DNA from: Thioalkalivibrio sp. ALMg11
GTDB taxonomy: Bacteria > Pseudomonadota > Gammaproteobacteria > Ectothiorhodospirales > Ectothiorhodospiraceae
Direction: 5' to 3'
Assembly (NCBI RefSeq): GCF_000377905.1
Contig: NZ_KB898875.1
Span: 124,001-188,000, forward strand
DNA length: 64,000 bases
Positions 55,545 through 64,000 of the stretch are shown here, piece after piece. The notes beneath the pieces are model-generated. The model was not told the DNA's origin and ran no database searches. It saw only the letters and a program-made list of their open reading frames with translations. The translations under genes and the position numbers were made by a program. Every line of letters starts with the position of its first letter. Position 1 is the stretch's first letter.

Positions 55545-58096
55545 GCGACCCCGCGACCCAAGGCGGCGCGAAACCGGAGGCGGAAGAACTCGTCGAGATC
55601 GAGGAGATCCTCCAGCACCTGGAGGACATCAGCTTCGTCGCGCACCGCGATACGAAGGAGGCCCTGCCGGCGATCCGCCCGTTCGGGGCCACCATCGCGC
55701 GGCGCTGGATCGAGACCGCGCGCGATCTGTTCTTCCATGACCGCGAGGCCGGCAAGAGCTTCATGCGCCACTCGGCGCGGCTCGCCGAGAACATGCAGAC
55801 GGTGGCGCTGTGGCTGGAGCAGGCCGCGCGCTTTCAGGAGTGGGTGAACTCCAACTATGCGCTGGAAGGCTTCATGGCCCAGGCCGACCGGGTACACGCG
55901 GAATGGGGCGAGGAGGGCGAGCGCGAGTGGGCCGAGATCGGCCTGCGCTGGTGCGCGCGCAGCCTGCCGGACGCCCGGGCCTACTTCGAGGCCCCGTTCG
56001 AGAAGCTTGCCGCCGAGCGCGGCATCGAGGGCCTGCGCGCCCTGATCGAGCCGGCCGAAAAGCTGTTCGACGAGCGCGGCCTGACGCTGGATGCCTACCT
56101 CGAGGGCGCCCCGATTGCCCGCAATCTGGTCGGCGACGCGGGGCTGCTCTCCTGGGCGCGGCGCGGGGCGGACCTGCTGAAGGCCGGGCGCTCGCGTGGC
56201 GAGGCCTATTTCCGCCTGGAGAGCGACGAGAGCCTGAAGCTCCTGCTGGAGGCGCTACCGGGCTTCCGCCCACGTATGAACGGGCGCTTTCTGCGCCTGG
56301 TGCTGATGGCCTGGCTGGACGCCGACATCCCGCTGGCGGATTCCAGCTGGAAGCCGGGCGAGGGCCGTCCGATGCTCGAGACCGATGGGCGCCGCCTGTT
56401 CATGCCGGCGGTGATGGACTCGCGCGAGGAGGCGATCGTCGCTACCCAGCACGCGGCCGCGCATCTCGCCTTCGATACCTACGCGCAATCCGACGTCGAG
56501 CGCCTGTTCGAGCGTGCAGGCGCCGAGCACCCGCCGCTGGACGACAAGTCGCGCATCACCTGGCGTCCGTTGTTCGCTCAATTCGACGCGCGCATGTTCA
56601 GCTTCCAGGTCCTGTTCGACCTGGCCGAGGACCTGCGCGTGAACGCGCGCCTGGCCCCGCGCATCCCGAATTTCCTGTCGCGCCTGGTCGAACTCGCCCG
56701 GGCCCACGAGCGCCCGGAGGGTGCGGCCGGAATCTACTACGACTTCGCCCTGCGCGCCCACGAGGCCCTGCTGCGCGGCGAGGCCCAGGACCCGCGCCTG
56801 GCGCGGATGCTGGAGCCGGACGCGGACATCGTCACCGCCTGGGCGGTGGGTGAGGATCTGTTCGCCGACGACGCGTTTCCCGAGATCACCATCGATGAGC
56901 GCGCCGAGGCCTACCTGCCGGGGCTGTCGCTGAACCAGTCGCTGCCGGTCTACCCGCAACGCAAGCGCGATGGCAGCCTGGCCGACTTCCGCGACCACGA
57001 GGCGCACGACGAGCACAAGCTCGAGCACCAGAAACAGGAAGAACAGCCCCAGCAGGCCCCGGAACAGGCGCAGAAGGACCCGGACGCGGATATCCAGACG
57101 CCGCAGCAGGAGACCTCCGGCACCGGCGGGCGTATCGGCACCGGTATCCCGCAGCCGGCCCAGGTGGCCAAGCGCGGCGTACCCTATACGCCGCGGAAAG
57201 ATGGCATCCCGTATCCCGAGTGGGACTACCGCGAACAGCGCTACATCTCCGACTGGGTGAACCTCTACGAGCGCGTGCTGGACGACGAGAACCCGGAGCT
57301 GGCGGCGACGATTCTCTCCGAGAACGCCGCCACCCTGAAGCGCCTGACCCGTGGCCTGGAGATGCAGCGCCCGATGCGCCTGGCGCCGCAGCGCAAACAG
57401 CTGGACGGTGACGAGCTGGATACCGAGGCGGTGATCGACTACATCGCGGACAAGAAGGCGGGGCTCTCGCCCAAGGCCTTCATCTACCGTCGCCGCGCGG
57501 TGCAGCACCGCGACACCTCGGTGCTGATGCTGGCGGACATGTCCACCTCCATCATGGCGCGCCACCCGAGCGGGCAGGGCAAGATCGTCGACCGCATACG
57601 CGAGGGGATGATGCTGTTCGCCGAGGCCATCGAAAAGGTCGGTGATCCCTATGCGCTTGCCGGCTTTGCCTCCAAGCAGCGCGACCAGGTCAACTACTAC
57701 TGGCTGAAGGATTTCAACGAGGATCTCAACGACACCGTGCGCGCCCGCATTGCCGGGGTGTCCGGGCGCCTGGCCTCGCGTATGGGCGCGGGCATTCGCC
57801 ACTCGCTGGAGGCGTTCAAGCGCAACTCCAGCCAGCGCCGCCTGCTGCTGATCCTCACCGACGGGCGCCCGGCCGACTACGACGACGGTGGTGACCAGCG
57901 TTATCTGCACGAGGACACGCGCATGGCCATGAAGGAGGCGGTGGACGCCGGCGTCCACCCCTTCTGCATCACCCTGGACCCGTCCGGTTCCGAGTACCTG
58001 CCGGCCATCTTCGGCCCGGGGCACTACACCATCATCGACCACGTGGACGAGCTGCCGCGCCGTCTGCCCGAGATCTACCTGAGGCTGCGCCAGTGA
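55541..58096 (+). CDS. cbbO: CbbO-type VWA-domain protein
   Basis: Adaptor partner of the CbbQ ATPase. The 851-residue protein has a long helical N-terminal region, a Glu/Gln/Pro-rich linker (about residues 490-545), and a C-terminal VWA domain with MIDAS 'DMSTSI' (DxSxS) and '[14 protein letters not shown]'. Length fits CbbO (about 770-870). GTG or ATG 55541 overlaps cbbQ (GTGA type); its stop TGA overlaps the GTG start of the deacetylase-family gene. Confidence 0.88.
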   Translation: MSDPATQGGAKPEAEELVEIEEILQHLEDISFVAHRDTKEALPAIRPFGATIARRWIETARDLFFHDREAGKSFMRHSARLAENMQTVALWLEQAARFQEWVNSNYALEGFMAQADRVHAEWGEEGEREWAEIGLRWCARSLPDARAYFEAPFEKLAAERGIEGLRALIEPAEKLFDERGLTLDAYLEGAPIARNLVGDAGLLSWARRGADLLKAGRSRGEAYFRLESDESLKLLLEALPGFRPRMNGRFLRLVLMAWLDADIPLADSSWKPGEGRPMLETDGRRLFMPAVMDSREEAIVATQHAAAHLAFDTYAQSDVERLFERAGAEHPPLDDKSRITWRPLFAQFDARMFSFQVLFDLAEDLRVNARLAPRIPNFLSRLVELARAHERPEGAAGIYYDFALRAHEALLRGEAQDPRLARMLEPDADIVTAWAVGEDLFADDAFPEITIDERAEAYLPGLSLNQSLPVYPQRKRDGSLADFRDHEAHDEHKLEHQKQEEQPQQAPEQAQKDPDADIQTPQQETSGTGGRIGTGIPQPAQVAKRGVPYTPRKDGIPYPEWDYREQRYISDWVNLYERVLDDENPELAATILSENAATLKRLTRGLEMQRPMRLAPQRKQLDGDELDTEAVIDYIADKKAGLSPKAFIYRRRAVQHRDTSVLMLADMSTSIMARHPSGQGKIVDRIREGMMLFAEAIEKVGDPYALAGFASKQRDQVNYYWLKDFNEDLNDTVRARIAGVSGRLASRMGAGIRHSLEAFKRNSSQRRLLLILTDGRPADYDDGGDQRYLHEDTRMAMKEAVDAGVHPFCITLDPSGSEYLPAIFGPGHYTIIDHVDELPRRLPEIYLRLRQ

Positions 58097-59301
58097 ATGC
58101 CACCCCCGAAGCTATCGACCCGGCGGTGGCCGCCGCGCCGGGTCCGGCCCGCCGCCATGCGACCCTGCTGCATGCGCCGCGCTATCGCGGGCACAGCTAT
58201 GGCGACAACCACCCGCTGGGCATCCCGCGCGTCTCTCTGACCCTGGACCTGATCGAGGCCTATGACGCGATCACCCCCGGGGAGATGGCCGTTACGCGCA
58301 AGGCGCAGCCGGCCGAGCTCGAGTGGTTCCACACCCGCGAGTACGTCTCCGCCATGCAGCGGGCCGAGGCCCTGGGCAAGGTCTTCCAGCGCTACCGCGA
58401 CCGCCACAACATCGGCAATTTCGAAAACCCGTTCTTCGCCGGCTTCTTCGCCACCCCGGCCACCGCGACCTTTGCCTCCATCCAGGGCGCCGAGGTCGTT
58501 CTGGGCGGGCAGATGGCCTTCAATCCGGCCGGTGGCATGCACCACGCGGCCCCGGACCAGGCGCGAGGATTTTGCTACTTCAACGACCCGGCGCTCGCGA
58601 TTCTGCGCCTGCGCCAGGCCGGTCAGCGTGTGCTCTATCTCGACATCGACGCCCACCACGGCGACGGCGTCGAGGCCGCATTCACCGACGATCCGGACGT
58701 CCTCACCGTCTCCCTGCACATGGACACCGAATACGGCTATCCCTTCCAGGGCGGGCGCATCGAGGATACGGGCCCGCTCGGCAATGCGGTGAATGTGCCG
58801 CTGCCGAAGGAGACCAACGACAGCGAATTCCGCGCCGCCTTCACCCGGGTGTGGGACGCGGTGCGTGATCGCTGGCAGCCGGACGTGATCGTCGTCCAGG
58901 CGGGCACCGATGCCCTGCTGCCGGATCCGCTGGGCAAGTTCGGCATCTCTACCCAGTGCTTCCTCGCCTGCATCGACGATGTGATCGAGACCAGCCCGCG
59001 CCATGAAGACGGCACGCCGAAGCTGCTGGTCCTCGGGGGTGGCGGCTATCACCCCCTCGCGCTCGCCCGCTGCTGGACCGGCGTCTGGGCCCTGCTCACC
59101 GGACGCGACCTGCCCGCCGAGATCCCCGCTGCCGGCCAGGCCTTGCTGCGCGAGGTCGACTGGGACATGGACGAGGAAGAGGACTGGTACGAGAACCTGT
59201 TCGTCTCCCGTCTCGACGCCGACCGTTCCGGCCCCGTGCGTCCCGAGCTCGAGGAACGCCTGGGGCGGCTTTTCCATGCACACCCGTTGTTGCGCGGTTA
59301 G
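58093..59301 (+). CDS. Histone-deacetylase-family hydrolase (AcuC/APAH-like)
   Basis: Zinc-dependent amidohydrolase of the arginase-deacetylase fold, removing acyl groups from acetyl-lysine or acetylpolyamines. The 402-residue protein keeps 'GGMHHAAPDQARGFCYFND', 'DIDAHHGDGVEAAF' (metal Asp/His), 'SLHMD', 'QAGTDALLPDPLG' (metal Asp) and 'LGGGGYHP' (Gly-Tyr). GTG 58093 overlaps the cbbO stop by 4 bases, so it is translated with the CbbQO chaperone; this pairing is unusual. Confidence 0.9.
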   Translation: MNATPEAIDPAVAAAPGPARRHATLLHAPRYRGHSYGDNHPLGIPRVSLTLDLIEAYDAITPGEMAVTRKAQPAELEWFHTREYVSAMQRAEALGKVFQRYRDRHNIGNFENPFFAGFFATPATATFASIQGAEVVLGGQMAFNPAGGMHHAAPDQARGFCYFNDPALAILRLRQAGQRVLYLDIDAHHGDGVEAAFTDDPDVLTVSLHMDTEYGYPFQGGRIEDTGPLGNAVNVPLPKETNDSEFRAAFTRVWDAVRDRWQPDVIVVQAGTDALLPDPLGKFGISTQCFLACIDDVIETSPRHEDGTPKLLVLGGGGYHPLALARCWTGVWALLTGRDLPAEIPAAGQALLREVDWDMDEEEDWYENLFVSRLDADRSGPVRPELEERLGRLFHAHPLLRG

Positions 59302-59424
59302 TGGAGAGGCGCTGATCAATCACCGGCCCGTGGCTGCGGGCATAGAAGATAGGAGATGCCGAGCCCGTGGGCTGTCGGGGTCCCGCCTGGATTATGGCTC
59401 CGTGCCTGCTGGGGCGCCGGTCGC

Positions 59425-59486
59425 GTGTAAAGCATTCCGACGGGGTTCGGCCCGATGTTCGGAAGAAGCGTCGGAATTTTTTACAC
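59425..59486 (+). promoter_or_regulatory. Upstream palindrome of the PEP-CTERM gene
   Basis: Two 18-base arms, GTGTAAAGCATTCCGACG (59425-59442) and CGTCGGAATTTTTTACAC (59469-59486), are inverted with two mismatches. They lie about 80-120 bases upstream of a sigma-54 promoter, the usual place for an enhancer-binding protein. TGTAA...CCGAC-type motifs are known upstream of PEP-CTERM genes. Confidence 0.65.
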
Positions 59487-59548
59487 GGCTTACTTTATGG
59501 TGAATCGGGTCTGGGAGAAACTCCTGTAAAACCATCCCATTGCGAATT

Positions 59549-59564
59549 TGGCGCGCGTCTTGCT
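59549..59564 (+). promoter_or_regulatory. Sigma-54 (RpoN) promoter
   Basis: TGGCGCGCGTCTTGCT has the -24 GG and -12 GC exactly 10 bases apart, fitting TGGCACG-N4-TTGCW. It lies about 70 bases upstream of the PEP-CTERM start. Confidence 0.7.
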
Positions 59565-59632
59565 TCGTAATTGCTCGAGAGGGCGAAAGGCGCCCTGAGC
59601 GGCCAACAGGCCGGGAGCCAGAGGTGAGTGTG

Positions 59633-60526
59633 ATGCGCAAGTTTTGGAGTAAGCAGGTGGCAGTACTGGCGGGCGTGATGCTTGCGGGCTCGGTGGCGAA
59701 CGCGGCCATCATCGAACTTCCGGACATCGACGCGACCTATGACGGGATCCCCGTCGCCATTCAGTACAACGATTTCTATTCCTACTCCGGCTCGTTGTTG
59801 AACCAGTGGGGCTTCCTGTCTCAGGCCAACTACACCGGGCAGGGCACGGGCACGCTGGATCTGATTGTGGGCACGGGTGCTGGTGGCGCGGATAACCAGG
59901 GTGTCGGGCCCGACGGCAGCTACAATTTCGAGAACCCCATGCCCTTCCCGGGTGGCAGCGTGACCACTTTCACCGGCGACTGGGGGCTGGGCACCCAGGC
60001 CAACGGGCCCGTGCTGGTGGACAACCTCCTGGCGTACCTGGATGCGATCAACCCGGGGGCCACCATCCCCACGTTCATCTTCGACCACAACCAGACAGGG
60101 GGATCCCCCGATCTGCTGGTCCAGGCCGAGGTCTTCATCTACGACCCCGTCACCGGGGAGCGCGTAGCCCGCTGGATCTTTGACGACGGCAACGGCGGCC
60201 CGGTTCTCTCGCCCGGCGAGATCCAAGTGGTCGGCGATTCGGGAGAGGTGTACGAGACCGATGCCAACAAGGGAAGCGGCAAACTGGACTACATCGCCTT
60301 TGCCCCGACCATGGATCTCGGCCTGTTCGCCGGCGAGGGCTATCTGTTCGGGATCGATTTCTTCATGGATGACCTGAACAATGGCTTCGAGGAGCTCTAT
60401 CTCAGCGGGCGGTTCACCACCACCGCCACTGAGGTCCCGCTGCCGGGGCCGGCCTGGTTGATCGGGCTTGGCCTCGTGATGCTGGGTGCCTTCCGCCGCT
60501 ATCGGCATTCGGCCCCGGGCCTGTAG
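59633..60526 (+). CDS. PEP-CTERM-type exported protein
   Basis: Secreted protein with a C-terminal sorting signal: 'VPLPGPAWLIGLGLVMLGA' then basic FRRYRHS, the form read and cut by an exosortase. The 297-residue product has an N-terminal signal peptide ending 'GSVANAAIIE', a Gly/Asp/Asn-rich beta-type body and no cysteines. The start is ATG 59633, or the in-frame GTG three codons earlier. No exosortase or exopolysaccharide genes are in the window; they must lie elsewhere. A sigma-54 promoter and a palindrome precede it. Confidence 0.85.
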   Translation: MRKFWSKQVAVLAGVMLAGSVANAAIIELPDIDATYDGIPVAIQYNDFYSYSGSLLNQWGFLSQANYTGQGTGTLDLIVGTGAGGADNQGVGPDGSYNFENPMPFPGGSVTTFTGDWGLGTQANGPVLVDNLLAYLDAINPGATIPTFIFDHNQTGGSPDLLVQAEVFIYDPVTGERVARWIFDDGNGGPVLSPGEIQVVGDSGEVYETDANKGSGKLDYIAFAPTMDLGLFAGEGYLFGIDFFMDDLNNGFEELYLSGRFTTTATEVPLPGPAWLIGLGLVMLGAFRRYRHSAPGL

Positions 60527-60579
60527 TCTCCGCTCATTTCCCCTGCCGCCCCCCACTTCCGGCCGGGGCGGCCTCTGCC

Positions 60580-60607
60580 CCGCGCCCCGGCACATGCCGG
60601 GGCGCGG
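60580..60607 (+). terminator. Terminator hairpin after the PEP-CTERM gene
   Basis: CCGCGCCCCGGC-acat-GCCGGGGCGCGG, a 12-bp GC-rich stem followed by CTGTTTGT. Confidence 0.6.
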
Positions 60608-60769
60608 CTGTTTGTGCGGCCGTCCGAGGCCACCGGTAGTTGCCCGCTCGCGTTGCGGGTTTTCGCAAATCCCGTCCGCTGACGTACGATTCCCCCCTCA
60701 CCGGGTGGGTGGGGGTTCGGGGCTTCCCGGAGCCCGCCCCCAGGGACCCGCGACCAATCGAGGAGACGC

Positions 60770-61936
60770 ATGGAGCCCGTGCAGAAACTGATACCCGGCT
60801 ATGCCAATGCCAAGGCGACGCGCCGTTACGCGGAGCAGTTCGTGTCCGAGGGCAAGGCCGTTGAGGGACATTACAGCGAGTTCTCGCGCGCGAAGATGCG
60901 CCTGTCGAGCCTCGGCATCGGCACCTTCGGCGGGGCGGCCACCACCGAGGTGGATGCGCAGATCTCCGCGATCGTCGCGCGCGGCCTGGCCGAGGGCGTC
61001 AACGTGATCGACACCGGGGCGCATTACCGCTACGGCCGTTCGCTGGCGGCGGTGGGGGCGGGGGTGCGCACCGCGCTGGAGGCCGGGGTCCCGCGCGAGG
61101 CGATGTTCCTGATCTCCAAGGGCGGGTTCCTGACCCTGCGCGGCGGGCCGCCGGAGGACATGGAGGCCTGGTTCCAGCGCGAGATCGAGGCCCAGGGCAT
61201 GGGTACGAAGGACGATCTGGCGAAGGGCGCGCATCTGCTGACGCCGGAGTACCTCCACTACCAGATGGAGCTGTCGCGCTCGCTGATGGGAGTGGAGACG
61301 CTGGATGCGTTCCTGATCGACCAGCCCGAGGTGCACATCCACGAGATCGGCAAGGAGCCGACTAACCGCAAGCTGGAGCCGGTATTCGAGATGCTGGAGC
61401 GGGCGGTGCGCGACAAGAAGATCCGCACCTACGGCATCTCCACCTTCGAGGGCTTCCGCGAGGAGACCGACGCGGCGGTGTTCCAGTCGCTCACCTCCAT
61501 GCAGGGACTGGCCGAGCGCGCGGCACAGACGGTGAGCGGAGACGACCATGCGCGGCATCACTTCAAGATCGCCATGCTCCCGTTCAACCAGGTGATGCTG
61601 GAAGGCTTTACCCGCTTCAACACCGCGACCGGGCAGGGCAACGTGGCCAGCCCGCTGCAGGCCGCGCACCAGCTGGAGGTGTACATGATCGCCTCGCACT
61701 CCATGCTGAAGGGGCACCTGGCGAAGCAGTCGGTGGAGGTGGTCGAGCAGCAATTGGCGAGCCTGCCCAACCCGGCGCAGCGCGCGTTGCAGTTCAACCG
61801 CTCCACGCCGGGGCTGGGCACCTCGCTGGTCGGCATGAGCACGCCGGCGCACCTGGACGACATGCTGGCGGTGATGCGCGAGCCGATGATCGACAAAAAG
61901 GCCTATCTCGGCATGTTCAAGAAGGCGGAGGAGTAG
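60770..61936 (+). CDS. Aldo/keto reductase family protein
   Basis: TIM-barrel oxidoreductase, probably NADPH-linked. The 388-residue product has 'LSSLGIGTFGGA', the catalytic Asp/Tyr region 'VIDTGAHYRYG', a lysine in 'LISKGGF', and 'IRTYGISTFEGF', so most of the Asp-Tyr-Lys-His set is there; the His equivalent is in 'DQPEVH'. It is longer than typical reductases and has insertions around 'PEDMEAWFQREIEAQG'. The substrate is unknown. AGGAG precedes the ATG. Confidence 0.85.
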   Translation: MEPVQKLIPGYANAKATRRYAEQFVSEGKAVEGHYSEFSRAKMRLSSLGIGTFGGAATTEVDAQISAIVARGLAEGVNVIDTGAHYRYGRSLAAVGAGVRTALEAGVPREAMFLISKGGFLTLRGGPPEDMEAWFQREIEAQGMGTKDDLAKGAHLLTPEYLHYQMELSRSLMGVETLDAFLIDQPEVHIHEIGKEPTNRKLEPVFEMLERAVRDKKIRTYGISTFEGFREETDAAVFQSLTSMQGLAERAAQTVSGDDHARHHFKIAMLPFNQVMLEGFTRFNTATGQGNVASPLQAAHQLEVYMIASHSMLKGHLAKQSVEVVEQQLASLPNPAQRALQFNRSTPGLGTSLVGMSTPAHLDDMLAVMREPMIDKKAYLGMFKKAEE

Positions 61937-61957
61937 GCCGAGCCCCCGGATCTCCAC

Positions 61958-62040
61958 CTGTGGGAGCGTGCCTGCACGCGAAGCCCCTGCTAAAGCCGGA
62001 TGCGGGCAGGGGCTTCGCCGGCAAGCCGGCTCCCACAAGG
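61958..62040 (+). repeat. Inverted pair of REP-like elements
   Basis: 'tgtgggagcgtgcctgcacg' and, in reverse, 'cggcaagccggctcccaca' flank GAAGCCCCTGC/GCAGGGGCTTC arms, forming a large hairpin between the reductase and the MutS2-like gene. It is the same REP family as 23170-23201. Confidence 0.8.
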
Positions 62041-62087
62041 TCTCGGGGCCCCGGCCACGGTAGAGAATTCATGCACAAGGGTATGTC

Positions 62088-63671
62088 ATGCAGGTAGATC
62101 TGAAGGCCCTCGAATTCCCCGCGATCCAGCGTCTGCTGGAGCGTCTGACTGCCACGCCTTATGGCGCCGACGCCGCGCGCGGGCTGGAGCCGGCACCGAA
62201 TCTGGATGCGGCGCGGGCGCTGCAAAAGGCGGTGACCGTCGCGCGCCAGCGCCTGGACGCGGGCACGCTGCCACGGCTGGGCCAGCTGCCGGATGTGCGT
62301 GCCGCGCTGCGTCAGGCTGCAAACCCCGGCGCGGCCCTGCCGGTACAGGCCCTGCACAATCTCCAGATCATCATGCGCCAGGCCCGCGAGCTGGCGGATC
62401 AGCTCGCCGATACCCCGGAGATCTATCCGGCGGACCTGAACAAGCTGTACCCACCCGAGGCGCTGGGACAGCGCCTGGCGGCCTGCCTGAACCCCGGCGG
62501 CTCGCTGCGCGAGGACGCCAGCGCCGCGCTGGTCGAGGCCTTCGGGCAGCGCGGGCGGCTGCGTGACGAGGTCGAGGCGGTAGTGAAAAAATGCCTGACG
62601 GACTCCGATGTGGCGCAGAAAGGGCAGGATGCGCTGAAGGTCCAGTGGCACCAGGAGCGCGCGGTGATGGTGCTGCGCAGCGATACGGCCAGCGCCGTCA
62701 AGGGCGTGCGCCGGGGCACCGCGATGGGCGGGCGTGACCAGATCGTGGAGCCGATCGAGGCGGTGCCGCTGAACAACCAGCTCGATACGGTCAACAACCA
62801 GATCAACACCGAGCAGCAGCGCCTGTTGCGCGAGCTGACCGATGGGGTGCGCCAGCATGGCGAGCCGTTGGACCTGATGCTGACCGCGCTGACCTGGATC
62901 GATCTGGCCTCGGCCGCCGCGCAGCTTTCGGCGCAGATGAATGCCCATGCCCCGAGGCTGGAGCCCGAGGCCGGCGTGGAGCTGATCGATGCCTACCACC
63001 CGCTGCTGCTGTTGCAGTTCGCCGAGGGCAACGGCCCGCAGCCGGTGCCCCTGTCGATCCGTCTGGATGGCGAGCAGCCGCTGTTGCTGATTACCGGCCC
63101 GAACACCGGCGGCAAGACGGTCGCGCTGAAGACCCTGGGCCTGCTGGTCACCATGGCCTGGTGCGGGCTGCATATCCCGGCCGAACAGGACTGTCGCATC
63201 GGTCGTTTTGATCGGGTCATGGTCGATGTCGGTGATCACCAGAGCCTGTTCCACCACCTGTCGACCTTTGCCGGGCATGTGGAGGTGCTCAAGCGCATCC
63301 TCGACCACGCCGGCTCCGAGAGCCTGATCCTGCTGGACGAGCTGGGAACCGGTACCGACCCGGACGAGGGCGCGGCCCTGGCCATGGCGATGCTCGACGA
63401 GCTGCGCGCCCGTGGTACTCGCGGGATCGTGAATACCCACCTGGCCCCGCTGAAGGACTACGCGGCACAGCATGCGGGCATCGTGAATGCCTCGATGCAG
63501 TTCGATGCGGAGACACTGTCGCCCACCTACCGGCTGCTGATCGGCGAGCCCGGGGTCTCCTTTGGCCTGACCATCGCCGAGAAGAACGGCCTGCCGCCAC
63601 AGCTGGTGGCCCGGGCCCGCGAGCATTTCGCCGAGCTGCCCACCGCGCAGGCCGGGGGCGAGCACAGCTGA
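62088..63671 (+). CDS. MutS2-like ATPase lacking the Smr nuclease domain
   Basis: Member of the MutS2 branch of MutS ATPases. The 527-residue protein has a helical lever/clamp region and the ABC-type ATPase with 'LITGPNTGGKTVALKTLG' (Walker A), 'VMVDVGDHQSLFHHLSTF' and 'SLILLDELGTGTDPDEGAAL' (Walker B/signature). It ends soon after the ATPase domain, while full MutS2 (about 780 residues) continues with a coiled linker and a Smr endonuclease. So it may bind DNA or ribosomes but lacks that nuclease. Confidence 0.85.
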   Translation: MQVDLKALEFPAIQRLLERLTATPYGADAARGLEPAPNLDAARALQKAVTVARQRLDAGTLPRLGQLPDVRAALRQAANPGAALPVQALHNLQIIMRQARELADQLADTPEIYPADLNKLYPPEALGQRLAACLNPGGSLREDASAALVEAFGQRGRLRDEVEAVVKKCLTDSDVAQKGQDALKVQWHQERAVMVLRSDTASAVKGVRRGTAMGGRDQIVEPIEAVPLNNQLDTVNNQINTEQQRLLRELTDGVRQHGEPLDLMLTALTWIDLASAAAQLSAQMNAHAPRLEPEAGVELIDAYHPLLLLQFAEGNGPQPVPLSIRLDGEQPLLLITGPNTGGKTVALKTLGLLVTMAWCGLHIPAEQDCRIGRFDRVMVDVGDHQSLFHHLSTFAGHVEVLKRILDHAGSESLILLDELGTGTDPDEGAALAMAMLDELRARGTRGIVNTHLAPLKDYAAQHAGIVNASMQFDAETLSPTYRLLIGEPGVSFGLTIAEKNGLPPQLVARAREHFAELPTAQAGGEHS

Positions 63672-63714
63672 CCTCCCCGCGTCCGTTCGGTTCGACGTCG
63701 GGGCCGCCCAAAAA

Positions 63715-63797
63715 GATCGCCACGTCGCTGCGCTCCTCGCAATGACGGTGCTCGCAACCCCGTCATCGCGAGGCCCCGCAGGGGCCGTGGCAATCTC
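63715..63797 (+). repeat. Imperfect inverted repeat (dispersed intergenic element)
   Basis: Left arm 63715-63747 (gatcgccacgtcgctgcgct...) and right arm 63761-63797 (cgtcatcgcgaggccccgca...) are near reverse complements. This 'cgtcattgcgaggc'-type element is a common intergenic repeat in Proteobacteria. The rest of 63672-64000 shows nothing I can support. Confidence 0.75.
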
Positions 63798-64000
63798 GCG
63801 GGAGCGGGCAGGGCGGCGGGGTCGGTTAGCCCCGTTTGCAGGTTGCTACGTCGCTGGCTCCCCGCGAGGACCGGCGCGTGCCCATCCGCTTTATGGCGTG
63901 AAATGGGGGCGATTTCATATTAGAATGGTGGGCTATTTTGATTTGTGGTGTGTGATCGTCCGACGATCGTGCGCAAGCCCCTGGTAAGGAAGTCGACCAC

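Noticed and set aside
54684-58096. Rubisco operon or nitric-oxide-reductase operon
   Set aside because: No cbbL/cbbS and no norB/norC in the window; only the chaperone pair is present.

Overview
The window looks like a chromosomal segment of a haloalkaliphilic, sulfur-oxidising gammaproteobacterium of the Ectothiorhodospiraceae, most like Thioalkalivibrio. The evidence is high GC content, a gammaproteobacterial housekeeping order (hflK-hflC-hisZ-purA, rnr-rlmB, rpsF-rpsR-DUF2232-rplI-dnaB-alr), soxB, a complete sHdr/LbpA sulfur-oxidation cluster and a glycine-betaine-type ABC transporter. No database search was possible, so the genus is an inference from gene content.

Layout. 0-16.5 kb: housekeeping genes (membrane protease regulators HflKC, HisZ, PurA, tRNA-Leu, RNase R with a hexapeptide-repeat tail, RlmB, ribosomal proteins, DnaB, Alr, MetZ, cardiolipin synthase). 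16.5-22.2 kb: a copper-handling cluster behind an FNR-like box (small exported Cys/Met/His-rich protein, 43-residue membrane peptide, Cu(+)-type P-ATPase with altered metal-binding domains, Tat-exported multicopper oxidase, DUF455 ferritin-like protein). 22.2-23.3 kb: non-coding, built of inverted repeats. 23.3-28.7 kb: lpxH, a periplasmic cyclophilin, gltX, folD, a diguanylate cyclase and four tRNAs (Pro, Arg, His, Lys). 28.9-33.3 kb: glycine-zipper lipoprotein, soxB, bepA and a small unknown gene.

33.4-46.2 kb is the core of the window: rhodanese, tusA, sHdrC1-B1-A-hyp-C2-B2, lbpA, dsrE3-like, lbpA, lipS1, sLplA, lipT, lipS2. In the known model, sulfane sulfur is passed by Rhd/TusA/DsrE-type carriers to the cytoplasmic sHdr complex, which works with the lipoylated protein LbpA. 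The Lip genes assemble lipoate on LbpA: the ligase attaches octanoate or lipoate, LipS1/LipS2 insert sulfur, and LipT probably supplies electrons. 46.4-51 kb: a FadL-like porin, an exported unknown protein, and a module of two unknown genes around a second lipoate-ligase-like gene.

51-54 kb: proVWX osmoprotectant uptake. 54-59.3 kb: cbbQ-cbbO-type AAA/VWA chaperone pair without Rubisco, translationally coupled to a histone-deacetylase-family hydrolase, with a small divergent unknown gene. 59.3-60.5 kb: an isolated PEP-CTERM protein behind a sigma-54 promoter and a palindrome. 60.7-64 kb: an aldo/keto reductase, a REP pair, a Smr-less MutS2-like ATPase and a terminal inverted repeat.

The most notable observations not covered by known descriptions are a shared 17-bp operator candidate in front of both tusA and sHdrC1, the second LplA-like module, Ser-x-x-Cys metal sites in both N-terminal domains of the copper ATPase, and the sigma-54/palindrome control region of the PEP-CTERM gene.
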